Shown: one piece after another, positions 43,999-52,973 of the stretch
Layout of the letters: each line of letters opens with the position of its first letter
Position numbering within the stretch: position 1 is the first letter of the stretch
DNA from: Micavibrio sp. UBA6212
GTDB lineage: Bacteria; Pseudomonadota; Alphaproteobacteria; Micavibrionales; Micavibrionaceae
NCBI GenBank assembly: GCA_002421905.1
Contig: DISK01000006.1
Span: 189,023-253,022, forward strand
Length of the DNA stretch: 64,000 nt
Direction: 5' to 3'
Position numbers and translations under genes: made by a program
Notes under the pieces: model-generated
What the model was told of the DNA's origin: nothing
Seen by the model: the letters and a program-made list of their open reading frames with translations, nothing else
Database searches by the model: none

Positions 43999-44681
43999 TG
44001 GCAACACTCCTGAAAACCGAAAACCTCACTCGTCGTCTGGAGGATGAGGCTATCCCCGTGACACTGGTCAGGCAAGCCAATGTCGAGGTCAGGGAAGGGG
44101 AATATGTCGCGATCAAAGGCCCGTCGGGGTCTGGAAAATCGTCATTACTTTATTTGTTAGGGCTGCTTGACCGACCGACCTCGGGGAAGATTTATTTCAG
44201 GGATCAGGATATTTCCAATTTCTCTCAAAATAAACTGGCCCAGCTTCGTCTGGAGCAAATGGGCTTTGTCTTTCAGTTCCACTTTCTGTTGCCTGAATTC
44301 ACATCACTTGAAAATGTGATGATTCCGATGCGAAAATTAGGCAACCTCTCGGATAAAGAGATCAAAATAGCCGCAACGGAAAGACTGGCGGAACTGGGTC
44401 TGGCTGACCACATCAACAAACTTCCCAGCCAGCTTTCAGGGGGGCAGCGCCAACGGGTCGCGATTGCTCGCGCCTTGGCCAATAATCCAAAACTCATTCT
44501 GGCTGACGAGCCAACCGGAAACCTTGACACTGTTTCAAGCGAAAATGTGCAGGAGATTTTACAAAATCTGGTAAAAACTCATGGCTGTTCGGTGGTGGTG
44601 GTCACGCACGACCCTGAATTTGCGCAGCGTTGTGACCGAACAATTACCATTGTTGACGGGGCGATTGTTGAAGAAGAGTAG
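43998..44681 (+). CDS. ABC transporter ATPase, MacB/LolD-type
   Basis: The protein has 227 residues. Walker A is GPSGSGKSS, the Q-loop is FVFQFHFLLPEFT, the signature is LSGGQRQRVAIARAL, Walker B is LILADEPTGNLD and the switch is VVVTHD. It drives the upstream permease. The substrate is unknown; the adaptor neighbour suggests export across the envelope rather than lipoprotein release. Confidence 0.95.
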   Translation: MATLLKTENLTRRLEDEAIPVTLVRQANVEVREGEYVAIKGPSGSGKSSLLYLLGLLDRPTSGKIYFRDQDISNFSQNKLAQLRLEQMGFVFQFHFLLPEFTSLENVMIPMRKLGNLSDKEIKIAATERLAELGLADHINKLPSQLSGGQRQRVAIARALANNPKLILADEPTGNLDTVSSENVQEILQNLVKTHGCSVVVVTHDPEFAQRCDRTITIVDGAIVEEE

Positions 44682-44774
44682 GGCATAACGAACGCCTTGA
44701 ATTTCCCTAGACTTTTTAAGGGTGTTCCGCTATGTCTGACGATCTTGGATAAATGAAACAGCGGACGCGCGAAA

Positions 44775-45659
44775 ATGGAAAAAATCAAATCATTTCAAGG
44801 CCTTATTTTGGCATTGCAGGATTATTGGGCAAAGCAGGGCTGCCTGATCCTGCAACCTTATGACATGGAAATGGGGGCGGGAACCTTCAACCCTGCCACA
44901 ACCTTGCGAACGCTGGGCCCTGACGATTGGAAAGTGGCCTATGTCCAGCCATCCCGCCGCCCGACCGATGGGCGCTATGGCGAAAACCCCAACCGGCTGC
45001 AAATGCACCACCAGTTTCAGGTGATTGTGAAGCCTTCCCCTGAAAACTCCCAAGACCTCTATTTGAATTCACTTCTGGCCATCGGGATTGATCCGAACAA
45101 ACATGATCTGCGCTTTGTTGAAGATGACTGGGAAAGCCCGACGCTTGGCGCGTGGGGATTGGGCTGGGAGATCTGGTGCGACGGCATGGAAATTTCGCAA
45201 TATACTTATTTCCAGCAAGTCGGCGGTCTGGATTGTTCCCCTGTATCTCTGGAGCTGACCTATGGTCTGGAGCGTCTGGCCATGTATGTGCTTGATGTCG
45301 ATAATGTGTATGATATGCCGTATAACGATGATGGATACACATATGGTCAGGTGTTCTTGCGCAACGAACAGCAAATGTCCGCATATAATTTTGAATTTGC
45401 AGATACTGACCAGTTGTTCCAGCAATTTGTTTTCGCCGAAAAATCATGCCGGTTCCTGCTCGACCAAAAACTCTCTTTACCTGCCTATGAGCAATGCATG
45501 AAAGCATCACATACGTTTAACTTGCTCGATAGCCGTGGTGTAATCAGCGTGTTGGAGCGTCAAGGATATATCCAGCGTGTCCGTACCCTGGCCAAAGGAT
45601 GCTGTGAAGTCTGGGCAGAAAATATATCCGGGAATATATCTGAGAATATTGCGGCATAA
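44775..45659 (+). CDS. glyQ: glycyl-tRNA synthetase alpha subunit
   Basis: The protein has 294 residues. FQGLILALQDYWAKQGCLIL, QPYDMEMGAGTFNPAT, YVQPSRRPTDGRYGENPNRL and LDCSPVSLELTYGLERLAMY are the class II catalytic motifs of bacterial GlyQ. It charges tRNA-Gly with the beta subunit. The C-terminus (about the last 15 residues, WAENISGNISENIAA) is extended and polar. Confidence 0.98.
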   Translation: MEKIKSFQGLILALQDYWAKQGCLILQPYDMEMGAGTFNPATTLRTLGPDDWKVAYVQPSRRPTDGRYGENPNRLQMHHQFQVIVKPSPENSQDLYLNSLLAIGIDPNKHDLRFVEDDWESPTLGAWGLGWEIWCDGMEISQYTYFQQVGGLDCSPVSLELTYGLERLAMYVLDVDNVYDMPYNDDGYTYGQVFLRNEQQMSAYNFEFADTDQLFQQFVFAEKSCRFLLDQKLSLPAYEQCMKASHTFNLLDSRGVISVLERQGYIQRVRTLAKGCCEVWAENISGNISENIAA

Positions 45660-45684
45660 TTTTAAGAAGAATGTGAAGAATAAA

Positions 45685-47766
45685 ATGTCTGATTTATTGA
45701 TTGAACTGTTTCAGGAAGAAATCCCCGCCCGCATGCAAGTCGCGGCTGAAGAAAACTTTGCGCGCCTAGTGACAGAGCGTCTGAAAGCGGATGGTATCGC
45801 ATATGAAACATGTGATGCCTATTCAACCCCGCGCCGAATTGCCTTGCATATTACGGGGATTCCTGCTGCGCGTGAGGATGTTACGGAAGAGCTGAAAGGG
45901 CCGTCCATATCCGCTCCTGAACAAGCGCTCGCCGGTTTCTTGAAAAAGGCAGGTCTTGCCGGTGCTGACCAATTAACCAGACGTGAGATCAAAGGCACCG
46001 AGTATTATTTTTACGAGTCTGTTAAAAAAGGCGGCCCGACCATTGAAATTCTGGGGTCATTGATTACGGATGCGATCGCCAATATGTCATGGCCAAAATC
46101 CATGCGCTGGGGGCATGGCACTCTCCGTTGGGTGCGTCCCTTTCATAGTGTTGTCGCGTTGTTTGATGGAAAAATTGTCGAGGGCGAATTCGCTATTTCT
46201 CCTGATAAGGCGATCAAATTTGGTAACATCACACGTGGTCACAGATTTATGGGATCGAAAGCCGATTTTGAGGTGAATAGTTTTGCTGATTACCGCAAAA
46301 AACTGGAAGAAAATTTTGTCCTTTTGGATCGTGCGACCAGAAAGAAAATAATCTGGGACGGCGTTTGCCAGCAAGCCGCGCAGGCTGGCCACGGATACAA
46401 AGCACTTGAGGATGAAAAGTTATTGGAAGAAGTTGTCGGATTGGTCGAATGGCCAGTGCCGTTTCTGGGAAGTTTTGATCAGGAGTTTTTACGCATTCCA
46501 CAAGAAGTGATTACAACCTCGATGCGGGAAAACCAACGGTACTTCTCGGTTCTGGATAACAATAGGGAGTTGTCCAATCATTTTATTTGTGTCGCCAATG
46601 TTATTCCTGATGATGATGGAAAAACCATCATTCATGGCAATCAAAAGGTCTTGCGGGCGAGGCTTTCCGATGCACGGTTTTTCTGGGAACAGGATTTGAA
46701 ACATAATCTTGAAACTTACCTGCCGCGTCTGGAACAAATTCGCTTTCATGAAAAACTGGGCATGATGTCTGAAAAAGTGGTACGGTTGGAAAAGCTTGCT
46801 GCGATGATTGCGGAAATGACGGATGCTGACCCCGCTAAATCTGTGCGCGCAGCCCATCTATGTAAGGCCGATCTGGTCACAGGTATGGTACGTGAGTTTC
46901 CTGAATTGCAAGGGGTGATGGGGGCGTATTACGCTCGTGGTGGAGCACATAGAACCCCGCGTGATGCTTACGATGAAGGACTGGATGTTTCAACGGCCAT
47001 TCGCACCCATTATTCGCCTGCCGGGCCAAATGATTCTTGTCCGACCGCGCCGGTTTCGGTTGTGGTCGCTTTGGCCGATAAAATTGATACACTGGTCGGA
47101 TTTTTCTCGATTGGTGAAAAACCAACCGGAAGCAAAGACCCGTTTGCCTTGCGGCGTGCAGCCCTCGGAATTATCCGTTTGATAATCGAGAATCGCCTGA
47201 CTCTTGATCTGACACCTGTTTTGAGAATGGCGGCTTCACTTTATAATGTGCCTCTGCCAGAAGATATCGAACCTTTTATTCTAGATCGGTTCAAAGTTTT
47301 GATGAAGGGCAAGGACTTTTCGCATAACATTATTGAAGCCGTTACAGGAGATACTCTGCTCGACATGAAAAACCGTATCGAGCAAATCTCGGAATTTCTC
47401 GATACCGATAAGGGAATGGATTTCGTCTCGGCAACCAAACGTGCGATCAATATTCTTGAGAATGAAGAGAAAAAATCTGATCAAAAAATCTCTCAGGATA
47501 TTTCCGAAGGATCTTTAATTGAACCGGAAGAGAAAGAATTATATCGCGTCTTGATCTCCATTGTACCAAAAGTTCAAGAGCAGATTTTTCTAGGACATTA
47601 TGACGAAGCCATGTCTTGTCTCGCCGGTATTAAAGATCAGGTTGACCTGTTTTTTGATAAGGTTGTCGTGAATGACAATGATCCTGATATCAGGGCCAAT
47701 CGTCTGGCGATGCTCTCCCAGATTCGTAAATTCACAGGGATGATTGCCGACTTTTCAAGACTTTAA
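45685..47766 (+). CDS. glyS: glycyl-tRNA synthetase beta subunit
   Basis: The protein has 693 residues from the ATG at 45685. It begins MSDLLIELFQEEIPARMQ, the usual GlyS start. FSVLDNNRELSNHFICVAN, SVVVALADKIDTLVGFFSIG (HD-like region) and the C-terminal anticodon-binding DALR-like helices are present. It is the tRNA-recognition subunit and starts 25 bases after glyQ. Confidence 0.97.
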   Translation: MSDLLIELFQEEIPARMQVAAEENFARLVTERLKADGIAYETCDAYSTPRRIALHITGIPAAREDVTEELKGPSISAPEQALAGFLKKAGLAGADQLTRREIKGTEYYFYESVKKGGPTIEILGSLITDAIANMSWPKSMRWGHGTLRWVRPFHSVVALFDGKIVEGEFAISPDKAIKFGNITRGHRFMGSKADFEVNSFADYRKKLEENFVLLDRATRKKIIWDGVCQQAAQAGHGYKALEDEKLLEEVVGLVEWPVPFLGSFDQEFLRIPQEVITTSMRENQRYFSVLDNNRELSNHFICVANVIPDDDGKTIIHGNQKVLRARLSDARFFWEQDLKHNLETYLPRLEQIRFHEKLGMMSEKVVRLEKLAAMIAEMTDADPAKSVRAAHLCKADLVTGMVREFPELQGVMGAYYARGGAHRTPRDAYDEGLDVSTAIRTHYSPAGPNDSCPTAPVSVVVALADKIDTLVGFFSIGEKPTGSKDPFALRRAALGIIRLIIENRLTLDLTPVLRMAASLYNVPLPEDIEPFILDRFKVLMKGKDFSHNIIEAVTGDTLLDMKNRIEQISEFLDTDKGMDFVSATKRAINILENEEKKSDQKISQDISEGSLIEPEEKELYRVLISIVPKVQEQIFLGHYDEAMSCLAGIKDQVDLFFDKVVVNDNDPDIRANRLAMLSQIRKFTGMIADFSRL

Positions 47767-47979
47767 CCATAGATCTCAATGATGGGCCATTTGTACGAAT
47801 ATGCTGCATATGCGACAATTATATTATTGTATAAGAGGCCCTTTTACTGATAGAATATAACTAATAAATAATATATTCTTGTTACAATAAACAAAAAGCC
47901 TACAAGTTTCCTCATGGGCGCTGTGGCTTTTGTATTGAGCGACAAGATATTAAAAAACGGGGATATGGGGGAGTCTATT

Positions 47980-48762
47980 ATGGGGGAAGTTTCCATGATA
48001 ACGCGCGTTGAGCGCGTTGATGTTCATTTTCAGCAAAATCCTTTGGAACACACCCATTCGCAATCCCACTTTTACGAAGATAACTTTGAAAGAAGAATGT
48101 CAAAGGTTGGACATGTCTTTCCAGTGGCAAAGGGAGTCGATGTGTCCTGGGGAGGCGATGAAATGGAATTCTTCTCCAAACTAGGACGTGTTTTGTCTTT
48201 GGTTGAAGAGGAATCCGGAATAATTGATGTCGATGAGGTTACAAAAATTAAACGCGCGGCCCTTCTTCCTGCTCTGAGGGGCGTGTGTGTTGCCTGTCAG
48301 GCTGTTGATGAAATTGTGTCGGGAAAATCACGTCAGGTTGTTTGCGCGACCAGAACTGATCCGGAGCAGGAAGGTGAACAGGAAACTGTCGCATACCGGA
48401 TTTTTGGTAATGCGGCGATTGCCGCGCATTACGCCTTGTCGAAGAAATCTCTGAAACGTATTATTCTTGTCGATTTCAATTTGGATCACGGCCAAGAGGT
48501 TAAAAATCTGATCGTACAAAATCCGGATATTATGCTGATGAGTGTCAAGGTTGGCGGGAGAATTGGTATGGCCAGAGATCCTACGGCTCCAGATCGCATT
48601 TTTGAAGTCGGTCTGCCAAAATTATGTCACCAGAATGATCTTGATAAAATATTTGAAACCCTGATGGGTCATGAGATTGAAAACTTTTCTCCCGACTTGA
48701 TTTTTTTATCGCTACGCCCCGAAAAAGACGAGCGAGATACCCCTGATATAGTGAGTTTATGA
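47980..48762 (+). CDS. degenerate histone-deacetylase-fold protein (likely pseudoenzyme)
   Basis: From the ATG at 47980 (GGGGGAG upstream) the product has 260 residues; ATGs at 47914, 47965 and 47995 are alternatives. IFGNAAIAAHYALSKKSLKR followed by IILVDFNLDHGQE aligns with the class I/II HDAC core (NNVAIAA...VLIVDWDVHHGNG). FSPDLIFLSLRPEKDERD aligns with the SAGFDAHxxDP region. Zinc ligands are lost: D-x-H becomes N-L-D, the GHH pair becomes DPEQEG and the third Asp is not conserved. The frame stops before the HDAC C-terminus, which continues in another frame (next entry). It may be a non-catalytic binding protein or a decaying pseudogene. Confidence 0.6.
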   Translation: MGEVSMITRVERVDVHFQQNPLEHTHSQSHFYEDNFERRMSKVGHVFPVAKGVDVSWGGDEMEFFSKLGRVLSLVEEESGIIDVDEVTKIKRAALLPALRGVCVACQAVDEIVSGKSRQVVCATRTDPEQEGEQETVAYRIFGNAAIAAHYALSKKSLKRIILVDFNLDHGQEVKNLIVQNPDIMLMSVKVGGRIGMARDPTAPDRIFEVGLPKLCHQNDLDKIFETLMGHEIENFSPDLIFLSLRPEKDERDTPDIVSL

Positions 48763-48869
48763 ATGATAAAATATTCTCACTGGCCGAACGTTATACAAAA
48801 GGAAGATATGTTTGCATTCTTGAGGGGATTACAGACGATCTGTTCATTGATAAATTCAAGCGCCAATAA
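48759..48869 (+). pseudogene. detached HDAC-like C-terminal segment in -1 frame
   Basis: The 36 codons MNDKIFSLAERYTKGRYVCI plus LEGITDDLFIDKF match the end of bacterial HDAC proteins (LAERxxxGRxVxVLEGGYDL), with GGYD changed to GITD. The ATG overlaps the preceding TGA (ATGA), so coupled translation is possible; equally it may be a frameshift remnant of one gene. Confidence 0.5.
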
Positions 48870-49064
48870 CCTCGACTGGGTATTTATGAGTCGTCCCTAA
48901 AGTCCGAATCAGCTTGTGCTCATATATTTGATTCCAAAGGACTGTTTTTCATAGGTAAATAGGGGATTCACTTTTTCCACAATATTTTGCATACTAGACG
49001 GTGCGCAATCGCGTTGTCCTTTAACGTTCTATTTTTTATCAAAAAGAATTATAGCAAATAAATT
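48870..49064 (+). promoter_or_regulatory. intergenic promoter region of the export cluster
   Basis: About 195 bases, AT-rich, have no coding potential that I can support. The region must hold the promoter for the TolC-like gene and probably for the cluster to 60.3 kb. No consensus promoter is convincing by eye. Confidence 0.3.
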
Positions 49065-50558
49065 ATGGGTTTATTCACCTCCATACCTGTCAAAGCCTTG
49101 CTGGGCTTAGGATTTCTGTCTTTGTTGACGGGATGCACAGGTGATGTTGTTGATCTGGATAGCCCTGCCCATCAGCAATTATTGGAAAATGACAGGCTGG
49201 AACAGATCCAATATGAAGGGCAGATGATTCGCCTTGATTTGACAACAGCACTCGATCGGGCGGTCGAAATGAATCTGGATGCCCGTGTTGCAGCGCTGGA
49301 TATGGTCGTAAAAGACGGTAATCTGACCATGAAAGAGCTGGAGGTTTTGCCTCAGGTCAAATCCTCCCGCACCACAATGATCAGATCCGATCTGGGGGCG
49401 TCATCCAGCCGCTCTATTCAAAGCGGATTACAGTCATTGGAACCTTCTCAATCTTCAGATCGTCGACGTATGGTTGGTGAAATGCAGGTTAGTTGGAATC
49501 TGCTTGATGCCGGTCTGGCGCTGGCCGAGACATACCGCTTGCAGGATGAAAGTGCCATTACACGCGAACGCTATGTAAAGGTTGTGCAAAACATTGAACG
49601 GGATGTTTATGCGGCCTATTGGCGGGCTTGGGAGTATCAGCAGACAAAAACCCAGACTGCGAATATTATTGCATCAAGCAATAGGCAGATTGAAAATTTA
49701 TCGAAGGCCATTGATAAAAATCTTCTCTCGAGTGATGAGGGGAGCCAGAAAATATCGGAACTGAATGACCGGCAGAAAACATTGAGAGAGATGGATCAGA
49801 TTCTCTCGAGTGCCGATATCGAGCTAAAGGCTCTGCTGTCTTACCCTCAATCCGTCACTTTGGAACTGAAAGCGCCCCCGTCTGTGCGTTCCGATATTCA
49901 GGCTTTGCTGGCAGGGAAAATATCCAATCAGGAATGGAGCGCCTTGAAATCACGCCCAGAACTTCGTGAGGAAGTTCTGAATAAAAATATCGCGATCAAA
50001 TCAGTACGCGAAGAGATTTTCAAAACCTTCCCCGGGGCACAGTTGCTCTTTTCTTATAATAATGACAGCAATTCCTTTCTGCAGGAAAAACAATGGTCGA
50101 ATTTTTCTTTTGGCCTGACGCAGAACATCCTTAATGTTCTGACCTTGCCAATGCGTTTTCAAGCGGCCAAGGATAAGGAAAAACAGGCCGATGCCCATCG
50201 TCAGGCGTTGGAAGCGGCATTACTTGCGCAAGTGCATCTGGGTCGTCAAAGTCTGGAGCAAAGCCTAATATTATGTCGTGATGCCGAGCGATCTGCCGTG
50301 AATGTTGCGAACAGGGCTTATGCCAAAACACAAAAATCCAAAACAGGATTTGCCGCAGGTGGTGAAGCAGTACTGGCAAAACTGGATAGCCAGATCGGAA
50401 CCATGGCTCGTGCTGCAGCTTGTACGAATATGCATGATTCTTATGCTGCCCTGATTAATTCTCTGGGTCGTCATATTGATCACCAGACATTGATGGTTGC
50501 AGAAATGAACGCATCGCCTGTTCAGCTCCCCCAGTCGGGAGGGCAACATGGCCAATAG
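49065..50558 (+). CDS. TolC-family outer-membrane lipoprotein of the export cluster
   Basis: The protein has 497 residues. A lipoprotein signal (GLGFLSLLTGC, Cys near residue 24) precedes a two-repeat OEP architecture of long helices: LTTALDRAVEMNLDARVAAL, then IERDVYAAYWRAWEYQQTKT, and the second half ending in SYAALINSLGRHID. It would form the trimeric outer-membrane and periplasmic tunnel. It overlaps the HlyD gene by 11 bases. Its position with adaptors and the cadherin protein argues for a dedicated exporter. Confidence 0.88.
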   Translation: MGLFTSIPVKALLGLGFLSLLTGCTGDVVDLDSPAHQQLLENDRLEQIQYEGQMIRLDLTTALDRAVEMNLDARVAALDMVVKDGNLTMKELEVLPQVKSSRTTMIRSDLGASSSRSIQSGLQSLEPSQSSDRRRMVGEMQVSWNLLDAGLALAETYRLQDESAITRERYVKVVQNIERDVYAAYWRAWEYQQTKTQTANIIASSNRQIENLSKAIDKNLLSSDEGSQKISELNDRQKTLREMDQILSSADIELKALLSYPQSVTLELKAPPSVRSDIQALLAGKISNQEWSALKSRPELREEVLNKNIAIKSVREEIFKTFPGAQLLFSYNNDSNSFLQEKQWSNFSFGLTQNILNVLTLPMRFQAAKDKEKQADAHRQALEAALLAQVHLGRQSLEQSLILCRDAERSAVNVANRAYAKTQKSKTGFAAGGEAVLAKLDSQIGTMARAAACTNMHDSYAALINSLGRHIDHQTLMVAEMNASPVQLPQSGGQHGQ

Positions 50559-51621
50559 AAATATAGTTGAAAGTTGGGGCTTCCATGTTGCAGTACGCCT
50601 GATTGCGCTGTTGGTGATGGTGGGGTCGGTTATCGTAATTATTTCACATGGAAGTGAGCCAACTCAGGAAGATCTACTCAATACATCAAGCCTAGACCAT
50701 CGTCAGATACAAATAGACCAAAATCCCGAAGAAGATCTTGCTCAAGATTTTTCGGATAGTCCGTCTGTCCGTCTAACTTTAAGTGAGATGCAGGCCAGAC
50801 AAAAAGAAATTTCTCAAAAGGATGCCAACGGGCTTGAACCGGCCAATGGCAAGGACGATAAAGATCCCTCAGTCAATGAGTGGCCTATTGAAGAAAAGAC
50901 ATTGGATGTGGATGGCGTTCTTGTCCCCGCCAAAGAAACAGTAATTTCGAGCAGTCATGATGGAAAAATTTCAGATATTCCATTGCAGAACGGCGACTTG
51001 TTCAGAAAGAATGATATTCTGGTTCGCTACGCTTGCGATGATCTGGCCGCTGAGGCAGAGATGGCCGGTGTTGAAAAAAATCTAACCGATACCAAAGTTA
51101 AAACCGGAAATCAGCTGTTCAAGCTTGATATTATTTCCGACGTAGATCGTTTGAATATCGAAAGTGAAGACAAGGCCGCAGACGCCAAGATAAAGCTTTA
51201 TGAAGCCCGTCTTGAGGATTGTACTATTCGGGCCGGTTTTGATGGACGCGTGACCAAACGTCTGGCCAATGAAGGGGAATACACCCGCACCGATCGTGTG
51301 TTGTTGGAGGTAGCTTCCAATGACCCGTTGCACATTGAGTTCTTGATGCCATCTAAATGGTTGCGCTGGGTCAATGTTGGAGCCCCGATAACAATTTCTC
51401 TAAATGAAACAGGACGTACATATTCAGCAAAAGTTACCCGCATATACGGGGAAGTCGATCCGGTTAGCCGATCCATTCAAGTGCGCGCCGTATTGGATTC
51501 CTATCATGACCCTTTGCTATCCGGCATGAGCGGCAAAGTCGAGCTGGATGCAGGGGCTATCAAGGATGCCGGGGTTATTGGATATCTTTCTCAACAAGCT
51601 CCATATAAAGAATCGCGCTAA
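50548..51621 (+). CDS. HlyD-family periplasmic adaptor
   Basis: The protein has 357 residues. An N-terminal membrane helix (VAVRLIALLVMVGSVIVII) is followed by a long acidic linker (residues 36-120). Lipoyl halves (KISDIPLQNGDLFRKNDILV and TIRAGFDGRVTKRLANEGEY) surround a short coiled coil, and a beta-barrel with GEVDPVSRSIQVRAVLD follows. It probably bridges the inner-membrane M50/HlyD protein and the TolC-like channel. Confidence 0.88.
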   Translation: MANRNIVESWGFHVAVRLIALLVMVGSVIVIISHGSEPTQEDLLNTSSLDHRQIQIDQNPEEDLAQDFSDSPSVRLTLSEMQARQKEISQKDANGLEPANGKDDKDPSVNEWPIEEKTLDVDGVLVPAKETVISSSHDGKISDIPLQNGDLFRKNDILVRYACDDLAAEAEMAGVEKNLTDTKVKTGNQLFKLDIISDVDRLNIESEDKAADAKIKLYEARLEDCTIRAGFDGRVTKRLANEGEYTRTDRVLLEVASNDPLHIEFLMPSKWLRWVNVGAPITISLNETGRTYSAKVTRIYGEVDPVSRSIQVRAVLDSYHDPLLSGMSGKVELDAGAIKDAGVIGYLSQQAPYKESR

Positions 51622-51666
51622 TTTTTTTATGCATCTTGCATAAGACGTCGGACTGGAAGATCACAT

Positions 51667-52965
51667 ATGAACCCATTATTGACATTATTGGCATTACAGC
51701 GGCAAGCGCAGGATGCAAAAACACGGCAGGAGTTTTTACATGTCGTAGTCAATCAAAGCAAAAAACTGATCGAATACCGGCAGGCTATTTTCTGGAACAA
51801 AACCTTTCTTGGTGTTGGACTTGAGAAAATATCCGGCCACGCCATTCTCGATCCGAAAAGTCCGTATGCTTTGGGTATGCTCGAACATCTGAAGTGTTAT
51901 AAGGGAAATCAGGTCAACCCCGAGATCAGGATCATCGAAGAGTCTTCCCCGAACACCGTTTTGACCATTATACCATTCTCGACCCAACAAGATGGCATCA
52001 TCGGTGGATTAATTCTTGAAAGTGATCGGAAATTCAGGGACGAGGAACAAAGTCTGTTGCAAGAACTGGCATTGTCTTATGCGCCACTTCTCGCATTGCA
52101 TGATTTGCGCAGGATCTCCGGGATTGGCAGCCGGATCAAACATTTATGGGGAGGAAATGCAAAGAGGAATAAAGTTCTTTTGATCTCCCTATTGGTCATC
52201 CTGTTTTTTCCAGTGAGAGTAAGTGTCACTGCGCCAGTCGAGATTGTTGCCAAAGATGCCGATTATCTGACCGCACCATTTGACGGGTTGGTGTCGGATG
52301 TTTTTGTGCATCCCGGAGACGAAGTCGAACAAGGTCAAAAATTGGTATTGTTGGATGATACAGTACTCAAAGCCGATGCGGATCTGGCCAGCCAGACATT
52401 GGACGTTGCGCATTCCTCATTATCCAGATTACGCCGTGAATCTTTGGCACAGCCCGAGAAAAAAGCGGAATTGAGTGCATTGGAATCCGATATAGAAGAG
52501 AAAAAGATCAGAGCAGACTATGCACAAGTGATGCTGGAGCGAAGCGCTATCAAATCAACCCGCAACGGAATTGCTATTTTTCCAGCAAAAGAATCTCTGG
52601 AAGGACATCCGGTTCGTGCCGGAGATGTCTTGATAAAAATTGCCAACCCAAAACAATATGAAGCCTTGATCCGTGTTCCGGTCGAGGCGATGATCGCGAT
52701 GGATGATAAGGCGCAGGTCGATTTCTTTTTGAATGTCTATCCATCAAAAAGCTTTGATGCGCAAATAATTTCGATCGGTTATGAATCAAGCGTGGATGAG
52801 GATGGGATTTATACATATAAAATCAGCGCGGATATAACGGATAACAATGAAACACTTAAAATAGGCTGGAAAGGGACAGCCAAAATCCGCACCGGATGGA
52901 GTGTTTTGTCCTATGAAATTTTGCGGCGTCCGATCCTGATGGTTCGGAAATTGACTGGAATATAG
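51667..52965 (+). CDS. GAF-like domain / HlyD adaptor fusion
   Basis: The protein has 432 residues. The first 150 residues look like a GAF-type domain (TRQEFLHVVVNQSKKLIEYR, then IPFSTQQDGIIGGLILESDR and FRDEEQSLLQELALSYAPLL), predicted cytoplasmic. A transmembrane helix (VLLISLLVILFFPVRVSV) follows, then a HlyD part with lipoyl halves (GLVSDVFVHPGDEVEQGQKL; GIAIFPAKESLEGHPVRAGD) and a coiled coil. Such a fusion could couple cytoplasmic sensing to the exporter. GGAAG lies 8 bases upstream. Confidence 0.82.
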   Translation: MNPLLTLLALQRQAQDAKTRQEFLHVVVNQSKKLIEYRQAIFWNKTFLGVGLEKISGHAILDPKSPYALGMLEHLKCYKGNQVNPEIRIIEESSPNTVLTIIPFSTQQDGIIGGLILESDRKFRDEEQSLLQELALSYAPLLALHDLRRISGIGSRIKHLWGGNAKRNKVLLISLLVILFFPVRVSVTAPVEIVAKDADYLTAPFDGLVSDVFVHPGDEVEQGQKLVLLDDTVLKADADLASQTLDVAHSSLSRLRRESLAQPEKKAELSALESDIEEKKIRADYAQVMLERSAIKSTRNGIAIFPAKESLEGHPVRAGDVLIKIANPKQYEALIRVPVEAMIAMDDKAQVDFFLNVYPSKSFDAQIISIGYESSVDEDGIYTYKISADITDNNETLKIGWKGTAKIRTGWSVLSYEILRRPILMVRKLTGI

Positions 52966-52973
52966 GAGGGAGC

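Noticed and set aside
41718..44681. Treating the HlyD-permease-ATPase genes as the missing ABC component of the 49-60 kb exporter
   Set aside because: The permease is MacB/LolC-type, not an RTX-type ABC exporter, and the genes lie 4.4 kb away beyond glyQS and the HDAC-like gene; a functional link cannot be supported.
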